Positions 42,674-51,971 of a stretch of 64,000 bases of DNA are shown in pieces. Below the pieces are notes generated by a model, which was not told where the DNA came from, ran no database searches, and worked only from the letters and a program-made list of their open reading frames with translations. This DNA comes from Algoriphagus litoralis (GTDB lineage Bacteria > Bacteroidota > Bacteroidia > Cytophagales > Cyclobacteriaceae): assembly GCF_003259255.1 (NCBI RefSeq), contig NZ_QGOL01000002.1, forward strand, positions 186,001 through 250,000, written 5' to 3'. The position numbers and the translations under genes are program-made. How positions within the stretch are numbered: position 1 is the stretch's first letter; the number at the start of each line of letters is the position of its first letter.

Positions 42674-43844
42674 ATCTCTGGCCAAAGCCTACAAGGAGGA
42701 AGTCATTGCCAATCGTCGTCACCTTCACGCTAATCCAGAGCTTTCTTTCAAAGAATTTAAAACAGCGGAATTCGTAGCCGAAAAACTCCGGGAAATCGGA
42801 ATCACCACAATTGAGCAAAAGGCAACCACAGGATGGTCTGCCCTGATCCAAGGGATCAATCCGGATAAAAAAACCATCGCACTTCGGGCAGATATGGACG
42901 CTCTGCCGATCATTGAGGCAAATGATGTTCCGTACAAATCTAAAGTCCCCGGCGTGATGCATGCCTGCGGTCATGATGCCCACACTGCCTCACTTTTAGG
43001 CGCAGCCAAAATACTACATCAAGTCCGTGATCAGTTTGAAGGGACAATCAAGCTTATTTTCCAACCGGGAGAAGAGTTGGTACCGGGTGGAGCTTCTCTC
43101 ATGATCAAAGACGGAATCCTTGAGAATCCACGTCCTAATGGAATTCTCGGGCAGCATGTGATGCCTTTGATTCCTGCTGGTAAAGTTGGTTTCCGACCGG
43201 GACTCTATATGGCTAGCACAGATGAATTGTATGTGACGGTCAAAGGAAAAGGAGGCCACGGGGCGATGCCTGAGACTTTTATTGATCCGGTTTTGATCGC
43301 TTCCCACATGATAGTAGCCCTGCAGCAGATTGTCAGCCGAGTGGCCAATCCAAAGATTCCCTCGGTTCTATCCTTTGGTAGAGTGGAGGCACTTGGTGCT
43401 ACCAATGTGATCCCAAATGAGGTGAAAATTCAAGGAACTTTCCGAACTCTGGATGAGGCTTGGAGAGCAAAAGCCCACGAGAAAATGCTTAAAATCGCCC
43501 ATGGAATTGTCGAAGGCATGGGTGGAGAACTCGACTTTGAAATACGAAAAGGGTATCCGTTTTTGAAAAATGATCCGGAATTGACCGCTAGATCGATGGA
43601 TTCGGCCCGGGAATATCTAGGAGAAGAAAATGTTTTGGACTTGGATATCTGGATGGCTGCGGAGGATTTTGCTTTTTATTCTCAAGAAATCGACGGATGC
43701 TTTTACCGGTTGGGTACCCGAAATGAAGCTCGAGGAATCACTTCAGGAGTGCATACGCCCACATTTGACATCGAAGAAGATGCTTTGGAAATTGGCGCTG
43801 GTCTAATGGCCTGGCTCGCTGTGTCAGAACTTTCTAAAGGATAA
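42654..43844 (+). CDS. M20D family amidohydrolase (N-acyl-amino-acid hydrolase type)
   Basis: The protein has 396 residues. The opening RRHLHANPELSFKEF and the metal motif HACGHDAHTAS (about 103-113) identify the M20D amidohydrolase family. Later QPGEE and AEDFAFYS motifs complete the di-metal site. It would deacylate N-acyl amino acids or related amides. No signal peptide is present, so it is cytoplasmic. It overlaps the SPOR lipoprotein by 20 bases. Confidence 0.9.
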   Translation: MLQSKIKSLAKAYKEEVIANRRHLHANPELSFKEFKTAEFVAEKLREIGITTIEQKATTGWSALIQGINPDKKTIALRADMDALPIIEANDVPYKSKVPGVMHACGHDAHTASLLGAAKILHQVRDQFEGTIKLIFQPGEELVPGGASLMIKDGILENPRPNGILGQHVMPLIPAGKVGFRPGLYMASTDELYVTVKGKGGHGAMPETFIDPVLIASHMIVALQQIVSRVANPKIPSVLSFGRVEALGATNVIPNEVKIQGTFRTLDEAWRAKAHEKMLKIAHGIVEGMGGELDFEIRKGYPFLKNDPELTARSMDSAREYLGEENVLDLDIWMAAEDFAFYSQEIDGCFYRLGTRNEARGITSGVHTPTFDIEEDALEIGAGLMAWLAVSELSKG

Positions 43845-43867
43845 CCCCTACGTAACTTACTTTGGCT

Positions 43868-43892
43868 GGCGAAGACTTATCTTCGCCTTTTT
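43868..43892 (+). terminator. terminator or attenuator just before the S1/P1 nuclease gene
   Basis: GGCGAAGA-CTTA-TCTTCGCC is an 8-bp stem followed by five Ts, only 11 bases before the next ATG. It ends the amidohydrolase unit or attenuates the nuclease. Confidence 0.75.
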
Positions 43893-43903
43893 ACTGATCA
43901 ATC

Positions 43904-44677
43904 ATGAAAATAGTCAAATCGCTTTCCCTTACCCTGCTCTTCAGTTTAATGATTTCTCAAGCGTTCGCTTGGGGCCAAATCGGACATTACCTCATTGGAT
44001 TCATGGCCGAGCGGCAGATGAAGAAGTCCACCAAGAAAAAAGTCGAAGCAGTACTATACCCGATGTCTTTGGGCAGAAGCGGTACTTGGATGGATGAAAT
44101 CAGATCAGATCGCAGCTACGATTATGCGACTACCTGGCACTATTTGAATTCAAAAAACGGAGAATATGATCCGACTACCCAGGAAAAAGGTGGTGATGCG
44201 TATGAAGCAATTCAGCGGATCAAAGCGGAATTAAAAGCAGGAGGATTGGATCCTAAATCTGAGGCTGAAAAGCTCAAAATGCTGATTCACATGGTGGAGG
44301 ACATTCACCAACCCCTACATGTGGGCACAGGTGAGGATAGAGGTGGAAACGACGTGAAAATTGAATTTTTCAATCAGCCGACCAATCTCCATGCGCTTTG
44401 GGATAGTGGAATGATTGATCGCCAGGGAATGAGTTATACCGAAATCGGCAATGAACTCTACCGAAGGTTAACCCCTGAAATGAAAGCCAAATATCGATCG
44501 GCTACCATGCAAGACTGGCTTAAAGAGGCAGTGGCCTATCGACCAATGGTCTATAATCTGCCGGAAAATAAGCGGATCAGCTATCAATACATGTATGAAA
44601 ACTACAGCATTGCTGAAGAGAGATTGATCGCAGCAAGTGTGAGACTAGCGCAAATTCTTGAGGAGATTTATCCTTAA
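43904..44677 (+). CDS. S1/P1-type nuclease
   Basis: The protein has 257 residues. A signal peptide ends at AFA, so the mature protein starts with W, whose amino group helps bind zinc in this family. Further zinc ligands are in WGQIGHY, TWHYLN, HMVEDIHQPLHVG and LHALWD. It cuts single-stranded DNA or RNA outside the cytoplasm and may remove 3' phosphates. Length and order fit the bacterial group. Confidence 0.9.
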   Translation: MKIVKSLSLTLLFSLMISQAFAWGQIGHYLIGFMAERQMKKSTKKKVEAVLYPMSLGRSGTWMDEIRSDRSYDYATTWHYLNSKNGEYDPTTQEKGGDAYEAIQRIKAELKAGGLDPKSEAEKLKMLIHMVEDIHQPLHVGTGEDRGGNDVKIEFFNQPTNLHALWDSGMIDRQGMSYTEIGNELYRRLTPEMKAKYRSATMQDWLKEAVAYRPMVYNLPENKRISYQYMYENYSIAEERLIAASVRLAQILEEIYP

Positions 44678-44697
44678 CGATTAGATTTTTATTCAGA

Positions 44698-44737
44698 AAC
44701 GGCTCTTGTCTCTTAGGATCACAAGAGCCGTTTTTTT
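44698..44737 (+). terminator. strong rho-independent terminator
   Basis: AACGGCTCTTGT and its complement form a 12-bp stem with an 11-base loop and seven Ts. Confidence 0.9.
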
Positions 44738-44762
44738 ATTTTTAGTAGCCAACCTCCACCCT

Positions 44763-45413
44763 ATGTCTATAAAAATCGCCATTGCCGAAGACAACAGCTT
44801 TTTGCTGAAAGCTATATTGGATAAACTAGCCATCTATCCTGAGATCGAAGTGAAATTTCATGGATTTAATGGTCTGGAGTTTTTGGAGAAATTAGAAAAA
44901 GATCCAAACGTTCATTTGATCCTTATGGATATCGAAATGCCAAAAATGAACGGGATCGAAACGGTGGAAAAAGTCATTCAAAAGTTCCCACAAATCAAGA
45001 TTGTCATGCTGACTGTTTTCGATAATGACGAAAATATCTTTCGAGCGATACAGGCAGGAGCAAACGGGTATTTTCTCAAAGAAGTTGATCCGCCTACACT
45101 ATACCAAGGAATTTTGGATACGTTGGACGGAGGTGCAGCCATGACACCTTCGATAGCGTTGAAGACCCTGAAGCTTCTCCGGAATCCTCCCCATTTTGAA
45201 GAGAAAAAAGAGGATATTTCCTTGACAGCCCGCGAAATTGAAATTTTGGAACAAACTTCAAAAGGTCTCAACTACAATCAGATCGGAGAAAATCTGTTCA
45301 TTTCCCCAAAAACTGTCCGCAAGCATTTGGAGAATATCTATCAAAAACTCCAAGTTCACAGCAAGCTGGAAGCAGTCCAAAAAGCGGTCAAAAATCGCAT
45401 CATAGAAGGGTAA
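44763..45413 (+). CDS. NarL/LuxR-type response regulator
   Basis: The protein has 216 residues from the chosen start. The receiver domain has E9-D10, the phospho-acceptor D56 (LILMDIEMPKMNG) and a K105-type switch lysine (YFLKEVD). The LuxR helix-turn-helix is at about 150-210 (LTAREIEILEQTSKGLNYNQIGENLFIS). An upstream ATG at 44706 lies inside the terminator stem and is rejected. No histidine kinase is in the neighbourhood, so it is an orphan or served from elsewhere. Confidence 0.88.
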   Translation: MSIKIAIAEDNSFLLKAILDKLAIYPEIEVKFHGFNGLEFLEKLEKDPNVHLILMDIEMPKMNGIETVEKVIQKFPQIKIVMLTVFDNDENIFRAIQAGANGYFLKEVDPPTLYQGILDTLDGGAAMTPSIALKTLKLLRNPPHFEEKKEDISLTAREIEILEQTSKGLNYNQIGENLFISPKTVRKHLENIYQKLQVHSKLEAVQKAVKNRIIEG

Positions 45414-45445
45414 TCAAACCGTTCTGTATTCGGTAAAAACCAAAT

Positions 45446-45523
45446 GGCTGTTTCAATAATGATGAAATTCAGCGCTATTCTGGACTTAACAACTAACTTT
45501 CCTCAAGACATTTTGAAACAGCC
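45446..45523. repeat. 78-bp element with 11-bp terminal inverted repeats (MITE-like)
   Basis: GGCTGTTTCAA at 45446-45456 is matched by TTGAAACAGCC at 45513-45523, enclosing 56 bases. The tip sequence resembles IS ends common in Bacteroidota. There is no T run, so it is not a simple terminator. No clear target duplication is seen. Confidence 0.45.
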
Positions 45524-45557
45524 TTAGTAGCCAAAATTGGAAGTCAAGCGATCGGTA

Positions 45558-46022
45558 TTACTCGAGAGTAAATTGGCCAAAAAAGCCAGGGCCTCCTACT
45601 GGTTCCATATTGACTTCGTTGAAATTGCCACCCGTATCGAATGATACATTGTAGGCCACGTCGTTTTCACAGTCATCCTTCCAAGTATAGTTTCCCGAGC
45701 TTGCATTCGCTCCAAATCGCCAAATCGGATTGGATATGGTCAGGCAAGACTGTCCTTCGATGGTGACGATCAATTTTTGATCAGTAGTAATCTCAAAAGT
45801 CGCTTTGGTACCAAGAGGAAATGGAGAAGTCGCCTCTGCAAATGTCAATTCACATCGATAGATACCTGCAGCAGCGGATGGGATAGTGGCTGCAGTTTCG
45901 CCGGAAGCTACAGCTGGAGCACAAGTTGCGCCGGAGCAACCTTGAGATTTTGGAGCGTCGTCAGATTTATCACATGCAGTGATGGATAGAGCAAACAGTA
46001 AAATGTAAATAAGCTTTTTCAT
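45558..46022 (-). CDS. hypothetical lipoprotein (lipocalin-like size)
   Basis: The protein has 154 residues from M10. Lipobox SITAC (Cys17). The mature part has two early cysteines (GCSGATCAP) and is beta-rich, with a GNYTWKDDCENDVAYNVSF segment. I do not recognise a family. It stands alone on the minus strand, and its promoter side (46023-46256) shows nothing clear. Confidence 0.6.
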   Translation of the reverse strand: MKKLIYILLFALSITACDKSDDAPKSQGCSGATCAPAVASGETAATIPSAAAGIYRCELTFAEATSPFPLGTKATFEITTDQKLIVTIEGQSCLTISNPIWRFGANASSGNYTWKDDCENDVAYNVSFDTGGNFNEVNMEPVGGPGFFGQFTLE

Positions 46023-46256
46023 AAGTGGTTTGAGTTTGGAAGAATCCAAATCTCCCCATTCTTACTTACGCCTGAAATACGTCAAATTACCTAGATTCTA
46101 TCCGTACTAGTAGGTATAAGATGTTTAAGAAATAGCTCCAAACCATATTTCTCAGATGAGATAGAAAAGACTCAATACCATTAGAAATTGGTGGAAAACT
46201 CATTCGAATTAAAATCTGCATTTGCCCGCTCCCGCATTTTCGCCTAATTTCCTCCT

Positions 46257-47546
46257 ATGAAAAAACTCACCCTTTTCCTGATTTTGGCTTTTGGGCCTAT
46301 CTTGACTTTTGCGCAGCAAAAACTCTCAAAAGACGAGCAAAAACTCACGGAACTGATCGATAAAAACTACAAAGAAACTCTAGCGCTGCTGGAGGAAGTG
46401 ATCAATATCAACTCTGGTTCGCTCAATAAGGAAGGTGTGCGGGAAGTAGGAAGAGTTTTCGAACGTGAATTTCAAAAAATTGGCTTTCAGACCGAATGGG
46501 TAGAAGTACCTGCTGAAGTCAATCGTGCAGGCCATTTCGTGGCTACTCGAAAGGGAAGTAAAGGAAAGAAACTCTTTTTGATCGGGCATTTGGATACAGT
46601 TTTTGAAAAGGACATGCCCTTCACTCCATTCACCTACCTCAACGATAGCACCGCCACAGGACAGGGAGCCAATGATATGAAAGGCGGCGATGTGCTGGCA
46701 TTTGCCAGTTTGAAAGCCCTTCACGAGCTTGGTTTATTGGATGACCGCACCGTGACCGTGTATTTCATGGGCGATGAGGAAAGTTCAGGAGATAATGAAC
46801 TATCCAGAAAGGATTTTATCGAGCGATCCAAAGCACATGATATTGCTTTGGGTTACGAGACAGCGCAAGGCTTCAATTCCGTGACTGTGGCCCGCAGAGG
46901 CGCAAGTGGCTGGACACTGAAAACTACAGGAAAGCAAAGTCATTCCAGTGGAGTTTTCGGCCAAAATGCTGGCTATGGAGCGATCTATGAAGCAGCTCGG
47001 ATTCTTGACGAATTCCGGGAAGCACTGGCTGGAGAGAAATACCTGACCTTCAATCCAGGCCAATTTATCGGAGGCTCGGATATTTCCTATGACTCGGAGA
47101 CAGGTAAAGGAGAAGCTTTAGGTAAAACGAATATCGTCGCACGTGAAGCCTTTGTGACCGGAGATCTTCGATTTCTAGGTGAAGCACAAAAAGAAGCTGC
47201 TCGCGCAAAAATGCGGGAGATCGTCGCCAAAAACCTTCACCAAACCGATGCTGAGATCACCTTTCGAGACGGAATTCCTTCCATGTCACCCACCGAAGGA
47301 AATTATGCACTTGCTGAGATCCTGAATCAAGTTAGCTTGGATATGGGCCTAGGCGAGGTGAAGCCGGGCGATCCCGGAAGTCGAGGAGCAGCAGATATCG
47401 CCTATGTCGCTGACATCCTGCCTGGTCTTGATGGTTTGGGAGCATCCGGAACCGGAGCACATGCTCCTGGAGAGACAATTAACATGAAGCAATTCCCGGA
47501 TTTGATCAAAAGAAACACGATTTTGCTATACCGATTGACCCGATAA
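46257..47546 (+). CDS. M20 family metallopeptidase (carboxypeptidase G2-like), exported
   Basis: The protein has 429 residues. It has a signal peptide (MKKLTLFLILAFGPILTFAQ) and M20 zinc motifs GHLDTVFEKDMPF, GANDMKGGD, DEESSGD and a late GTGAHAPGETIN. Carboxypeptidase G2-like members release C-terminal amino acids from peptides or folates. The periplasmic location suggests peptide use. It lies 7 bp before the GH13 gene. Confidence 0.87.
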   Translation: MKKLTLFLILAFGPILTFAQQKLSKDEQKLTELIDKNYKETLALLEEVININSGSLNKEGVREVGRVFEREFQKIGFQTEWVEVPAEVNRAGHFVATRKGSKGKKLFLIGHLDTVFEKDMPFTPFTYLNDSTATGQGANDMKGGDVLAFASLKALHELGLLDDRTVTVYFMGDEESSGDNELSRKDFIERSKAHDIALGYETAQGFNSVTVARRGASGWTLKTTGKQSHSSGVFGQNAGYGAIYEAARILDEFREALAGEKYLTFNPGQFIGGSDISYDSETGKGEALGKTNIVAREAFVTGDLRFLGEAQKEAARAKMREIVAKNLHQTDAEITFRDGIPSMSPTEGNYALAEILNQVSLDMGLGEVKPGDPGSRGAADIAYVADILPGLDGLGASGTGAHAPGETINMKQFPDLIKRNTILLYRLTR

Positions 47547-47553
47547 CCTGAGA

Positions 47554-49416
47554 ATGAAGAAATTTTTAACAGCAGCGGTACTGCTTGCAGCAACATTTTC
47601 TTGCCAAAAGCAATCCGAACCTACGGAGAACTCAGCCATGAAGCCTCAGAAAATAGTCGTTTACCATGTTTTCACCCGCCTTTTTGGCAATACGAATACC
47701 ACCAACAAACCTTGGGGAACCAAAGAAGAAAACGGTGTCGGGAAGTTTAACGACTTCACGGATACTGCTTTGGAGGAGATCAAAAGGCTCGGAGTTTCCC
47801 ACATTTGGTACACCGGAGTGCCGCATCATGGGGTGATTGGAGATTTTCCTGAGATTGGCGTGAGTTCAGATGATCCCGATATCATCAAAGGACGAGCGGG
47901 TTCACCTTACGCTGTACGCGATTACTATCAAGTCAATCCCGACTTGGCAGTGGATGTGACCAAGCGAATGGAAGAGTTTGAAGCCTTGATTGCCCGAACT
48001 CACAAGCACGGTATGAAGGTAATCATTGACATTGTGCCCAACCATGTTTCGCGTCATTATGAAGGGAAAAACAATCCAGATGGAGTCACAGATTTCGGAG
48101 CGGATGATGACAAAACTGTGGAATATGCCAAGGATAACAACTTTTATTATTTACCGGGCAAGGCTTTTTCTGTTCCTGATGCCAAAAATGGATATAAGCC
48201 TCTCGGTGGAGAAAAGCATCCGCTCGCTGACGGCAAGTTTGAAGAAAATCCTGCCAAATGGACTGGGAATGGTTCGAGATTGGCTCAGCCAGACTTTTAC
48301 GATTGGTATGAGACGGTCAAGATCAATTATGGCGTAAGTCCTGATGGGAAAAAGGACTTTGACGAGTTGCCTGCAGGAGCAGATTCATTGGATTGGAAGG
48401 CGCACTATGACTTTTGGCAGGGAAAAGAAGTGCCTGATTCCTGGAAAAAATTCAAGGACATCACCCAGTTTTGGCTAGGGAAAGGCGTAGATGGTTTCCG
48501 CTTTGACATGGCCGAGATGGTGCCTGTGGAATTTTGGTCCTATCTGAATTCCCATATCAAAATGACCAATCCGGAAGCTTTTCTCTTAGCCGAAGTGTAT
48601 AACCCCAGCCTCTACAGAGACTATATCCACAAAGGGAAGATGGACTACCTCTACGATAAAGTGGAGCTCTACGATACGCTGAAGCATATCATTCAAGGAC
48701 ACGGCTCGACAGATAATCTGGTGCCGATTTTGGAAGGCTTGAAAGACATCGAGCATCACATGCTCCACTTTTTGGAAAATCACGATGAGCAACGCATCGC
48801 CAGTCCAGAGTTTGCCGGTAATCCATGGAAAGCTATGCCGGCCATGGTAGTTTCGGCGACGGTTTCGACGTCACCAACCATGATCTATTTCGGACAGGAA
48901 GTGGGTGAGCCGGGAGCAGAAGATGCAGGTTTTGGGGACCCAAGCCGAACTTCCATCTTTGATTACATCGGGGTGCCACAGCATCAGAAATGGATGAATG
49001 GGGGAAAATTCGACGGGGGTCAGCTTTCTGATAATGAAAAAGCGCTGCGAAACTACTACTCCGAAGTGCTTAACTTCACCCGAAACAGCTCCGCGCTGAT
49101 GGGAGAGTATATGGAATTGCATTCCTTCAACCGATCTCAAAACCCAGCCTATACAAACAAAGCATTTGCTTTTGCCCGATGGGATAAGAGCCAAAAGTTG
49201 ATTGTCGTGACCAACTTCGACGAATTCCAATCGGTGAAAACGACGCTCAAACTGTCCCCGGAACTGCTGAAAGCTTGGAACTTGGAAACTGGCGAGCGGG
49301 AGATCAAAGAAGTGATGTTTGGAAAAAAGAAGACCACGCTTCGGGTAACCTCTGAAGGCGCGGAGATTGATTTGGACTTTGGACCTTGGGAATCGGCGGT
49401 GTTTGAGGTGAGATAG
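47554..49416 (+). CDS. alpha-amylase family (GH13) lipoprotein
   Basis: The protein has 620 residues. Lipobox TFSC (Cys17) anchors it in the envelope. The GH13 barrel shows IDIVPNHVSRH (region I), VDGFRFDMAE with nucleophile D318 (region II), LLAEVYNP with acid/base E347 (region III) and FLENHDEQR with D411 (region IV). It would act on alpha-glucans or related sugars. No SusC/SusD pair is adjacent, so the substrate is open. It follows the peptidase by 7 bp. Confidence 0.9.
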   Translation: MKKFLTAAVLLAATFSCQKQSEPTENSAMKPQKIVVYHVFTRLFGNTNTTNKPWGTKEENGVGKFNDFTDTALEEIKRLGVSHIWYTGVPHHGVIGDFPEIGVSSDDPDIIKGRAGSPYAVRDYYQVNPDLAVDVTKRMEEFEALIARTHKHGMKVIIDIVPNHVSRHYEGKNNPDGVTDFGADDDKTVEYAKDNNFYYLPGKAFSVPDAKNGYKPLGGEKHPLADGKFEENPAKWTGNGSRLAQPDFYDWYETVKINYGVSPDGKKDFDELPAGADSLDWKAHYDFWQGKEVPDSWKKFKDITQFWLGKGVDGFRFDMAEMVPVEFWSYLNSHIKMTNPEAFLLAEVYNPSLYRDYIHKGKMDYLYDKVELYDTLKHIIQGHGSTDNLVPILEGLKDIEHHMLHFLENHDEQRIASPEFAGNPWKAMPAMVVSATVSTSPTMIYFGQEVGEPGAEDAGFGDPSRTSIFDYIGVPQHQKWMNGGKFDGGQLSDNEKALRNYYSEVLNFTRNSSALMGEYMELHSFNRSQNPAYTNKAFAFARWDKSQKLIVVTNFDEFQSVKTTLKLSPELLKAWNLETGEREIKEVMFGKKKTTLRVTSEGAEIDLDFGPWESAVFEVR

Positions 49417-49500
49417 TTTGGAAGCTAGAAGAAGTGGATATCTATTGATTGTTTCTCCAAAAGACAATCTACTAATGCTTGGAATTTTAGAATCTGCCTG

Positions 49501-50301
49501 ATGCCCCGCAAGAAAAAGTCCGGCTCTTGGAATTGGATCGTCGTTTTGATTTTTGTAGTGGCTTTGGGCTCCGGTTATTTTGTGTTCAAATTTCGAAAAC
49601 AAATTGAGCGTACTTTAGGTGAATACACCCAAAAGTCCACCCCACTGACGGAATCCTTGAAATTTGAGCAGGTGTTTTCCAATTTTTCGGACGGGATTTT
49701 GGGAATTGATGTGTCCGAATATCAGGGAAAAATAGACTTTGCAGGCCTGCAGCTTCAGCTACAAAATCGACGGATCGAGTTTGTGGTTGTCCGGGCTACC
49801 ATGGGCAAGGACGGGGTGGACTCACGCTACAAGCGAAACTGGGAGGGATTTCGAACCCTGCCTGTCAAGCGGGGAGCGTATCACTACTACCGTCCCAACG
49901 AAAACAGTACGCTTCAGGCACAGAATTTTATCAAAACGGCCAAACTCGACTCGGGCGACATGATTCCTGTCTTGGACATCGAAAAGCACAGCACGATTCA
50001 GTCCAAGGACAAACTTCGAGAAGGATTGAAAAACTGGCTTCGAATCGTGGAGGAACATTACGGAGTCAAGCCGATGATCTATACCGGGGACAGTTTTTTC
50101 TGGGAAGTGCTGCATAACCATGGTTTTGACGAATATCCTATCTGGGTGGCCAATTACAATCCGATTTTGGAGCCGGAGACCCAGGACTGGATTATTTGGC
50201 AATTTTCAGAAAAAGGAAGTCTACCGGGTATCCGGGAGAAAATTGATTTGAATGTACTGGTGGGTGGGGAAGAAGAGCTGGAAAGTCTTTTGATTCAGTA
50301 G
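49501..50301 (+). CDS. GH25 lysozyme-like muramidase, membrane-anchored
   Basis: The protein has 266 residues. A basic head (MPRKKKSG) and one membrane helix at 12-29 anchor it. The GH25 domain has D70 and E73 in GIDVSEYQG, catalytic D159-x-E161 (VLDIEKH), and the late IYTGDSFFWE and IWQFSEKGSLPGI stretches. It would cut the glycan chain of peptidoglycan in the periplasm. It may take part in wall turnover or phage-like lysis; the former is likelier as no phage genes are near. Confidence 0.9.
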   Translation: MPRKKKSGSWNWIVVLIFVVALGSGYFVFKFRKQIERTLGEYTQKSTPLTESLKFEQVFSNFSDGILGIDVSEYQGKIDFAGLQLQLQNRRIEFVVVRATMGKDGVDSRYKRNWEGFRTLPVKRGAYHYYRPNENSTLQAQNFIKTAKLDSGDMIPVLDIEKHSTIQSKDKLREGLKNWLRIVEEHYGVKPMIYTGDSFFWEVLHNHGFDEYPIWVANYNPILEPETQDWIIWQFSEKGSLPGIREKIDLNVLVGGEEELESLLIQ

Positions 50302-50305
50302 GGTT

Positions 50306-50352
50306 TCGTTAGCTCCGCTGCTCCGCTCCTCGAGGTTTGTAACCTAGAAAAA
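50306..50352. repeat. REP-like stem sequence
   Basis: A CTCCGCTGCTCCGCTC head is followed by CGAGGTTTGTAACCT, with an AGGTT-TGT-AACCT stem. A related stretch (CTCGAGGTTTGCAACTT) lies at about 51847. Such head-plus-stem units are associated with RAYT transposases in Bacteroidota, none of which is seen here. Confidence 0.4.
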
Positions 50353-50413
50353 CTCTCAAGAGATTTATTTTCCCTATCATTTCATCAGAAAAAGAATCTA
50401 ATACAAGTAGTGA

Positions 50414-51505
50414 TCACCTTGGTTTTATTTTAAGTCGATAAATAAAATAGGACTCAGCGTAATCTGTAGAAAGTCGGTGCTTAAAAGAGTCAGGAATTCG
50501 GTCATAATTCTCCAAAATCTGCTCACCAGAAATCCCAAAATATAATTCCCCATCTACCGAGATTTGAGGAAAATAAAGAATCATGTTGGAAATAGAGTTG
50601 TCAACTATGCCGGGATAAACAGTCAATTCATCGGATTGAAAATCGAGTAAACCGACTTTTCGGGTTCCTTTTTCATTGATTTGAAATAGGATTCGATGGA
50701 TATCTATTCCATAGACTTCACCTGGCAGGTAGTGGTATTTTTTCTCGTTAAAAAAGGCTAGCATATCCAAAGGATGTTGGATTTGAATAAGTCGATCAGC
50801 TACTGCATTTGAACCGAAATCAACGTGGAAAAGTGGACGAAATCCCTCCTGATCCAAAACGTAAATTGTGTCATTAAATGCCTGAGAAAAAAGCACTTTA
50901 TCATTCCATTTAGAAAAAGATGAATAGGATTTGTAAACATAGTTGTATTCATCCTTTCGTATAGGAAGTGATTTTTTGAGATCGCCATTTTGGTTGATTA
51001 AAATATCATAATCTTCCTGATCATCGATTCGATTGTTAAATGAAATGATTTGTCCATCAGTTATCGGGAAATGAAAGTGCGCTTTGAAAGGAAGTTTTTC
51101 GGTCTCGCGTTCTTCAAGATTTTCATCAAACCAAATAATCGATGTCCCTCTGGAAATTACTCCTACACCATTTTCTATCAATATCACTTGAGTGATTCCA
51201 TCTGCATTTAGCTTGTCATCAAAGCCGAAATCAATGCTTTTTCTGACATTTCCATCAAGCCCAATTTGATGAAGTGTTGTAACAATCCCTTCTTCAAATA
51301 AATAAAAGTACTTATCAGATTTAAGAATAGTGGGGGTACCTGAGATTGGGTATTTGGTTTGAATTTCAATGATTTCCAAACTCTCTCCTATTTCGCCTAC
51401 AAGTAAAGGCTTGTTGGCTTGAATAGGTTGGAAAGAAAATGAGGAGTCTTTCTCTTCGCAGCTGAAAAATATGAGACTTAAGAAAAGGATAAACCACCGG
51501 TTCAT
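50414..51505 (-). CDS. lipoprotein, probable 6-bladed beta-propeller
   Basis: The protein has 363 residues from M5. Lipobox IFFSC (Cys16). The mature protein is beta-rich with recurring short strands, consistent with a propeller of the BF3164/DUF4221 sort seen in Bacteroidota. No enzymatic motif is visible. The neighbour at 51972 is of similar size and build, so the two may be distant relatives. Start M5 gives the cleaner signal peptide. Confidence 0.6.
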   Translation of the reverse strand: MNRWFILFLSLIFFSCEEKDSSFSFQPIQANKPLLVGEIGESLEIIEIQTKYPISGTPTILKSDKYFYLFEEGIVTTLHQIGLDGNVRKSIDFGFDDKLNADGITQVILIENGVGVISRGTSIIWFDENLEERETEKLPFKAHFHFPITDGQIISFNNRIDDQEDYDILINQNGDLKKSLPIRKDEYNYVYKSYSSFSKWNDKVLFSQAFNDTIYVLDQEGFRPLFHVDFGSNAVADRLIQIQHPLDMLAFFNEKKYHYLPGEVYGIDIHRILFQINEKGTRKVGLLDFQSDELTVYPGIVDNSISNMILYFPQISVDGELYFGISGEQILENYDRIPDSFKHRLSTDYAESYFIYRLKIKPR

Positions 51506-51971
51506 TTCAGCAAGCATTTAAATTAAAAATTTAATGATAAGCCTTCAAAATTGCAAATTTCAAAGAGCTCAACTCCCCAAAATCCGATTCAAGTCCAAAT
51601 TCAAATAATAATATACGCCGCTGATTTCCCACTTTTCGAAGGAAGATTGTCACAAGGAATGGTCTGGCTAGTTAAATTCGATAAGCCTGATCTGACATTA
51701 AAATTCCATTGATTTAATGAAAGGCAGAGAATCTGACCTTAAATACAAGACATGATTTCGCGTTTAACATTAAAAAATTAATGTGAGCAATGTTTTCTGA
51801 CCTCAAATTTGAGGTCAGGCTTATTCTCTTTCTTTACTTGATCGCTTCTCGAGGTTTGCAACTTCAAGAACCTATCAATGGATTTGTAATTTATTCAGAT
51901 TTAAAATCTGGGGATAGGGCCTTGAAATTGCTTCCGATAGCCATCGGGATTGAGAAGCCGCTAAACCGTAG
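51506..51971. other. intergenic stretch between two propeller-like lipoproteins
   Basis: No gene is supported. The stretch holds a perfect 22-bp palindrome at 51797-51818, related TCTGAC half-sites at about 51693 and 51733, and a REP-like piece near 51847-51875. A 70-codon plus-strand frame (51790-52002) runs through the palindrome and into the antisense of the next gene, and is not believable. Confidence 0.5.
51797..51818. repeat. perfect 22-bp palindrome
   Basis: CTGACCTCAAA followed directly by its complement, with no loop. It may be a dimer operator or a repeat end. The half-site CTGACCT recurs in CTGACCTTAAA at 51733-51743. Confidence 0.6.

Noticed and set aside
44706..44762. Upstream start for the response regulator
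   Set aside because: It falls inside a strong terminator stem, and the extra residues precede a normal receiver-domain start.
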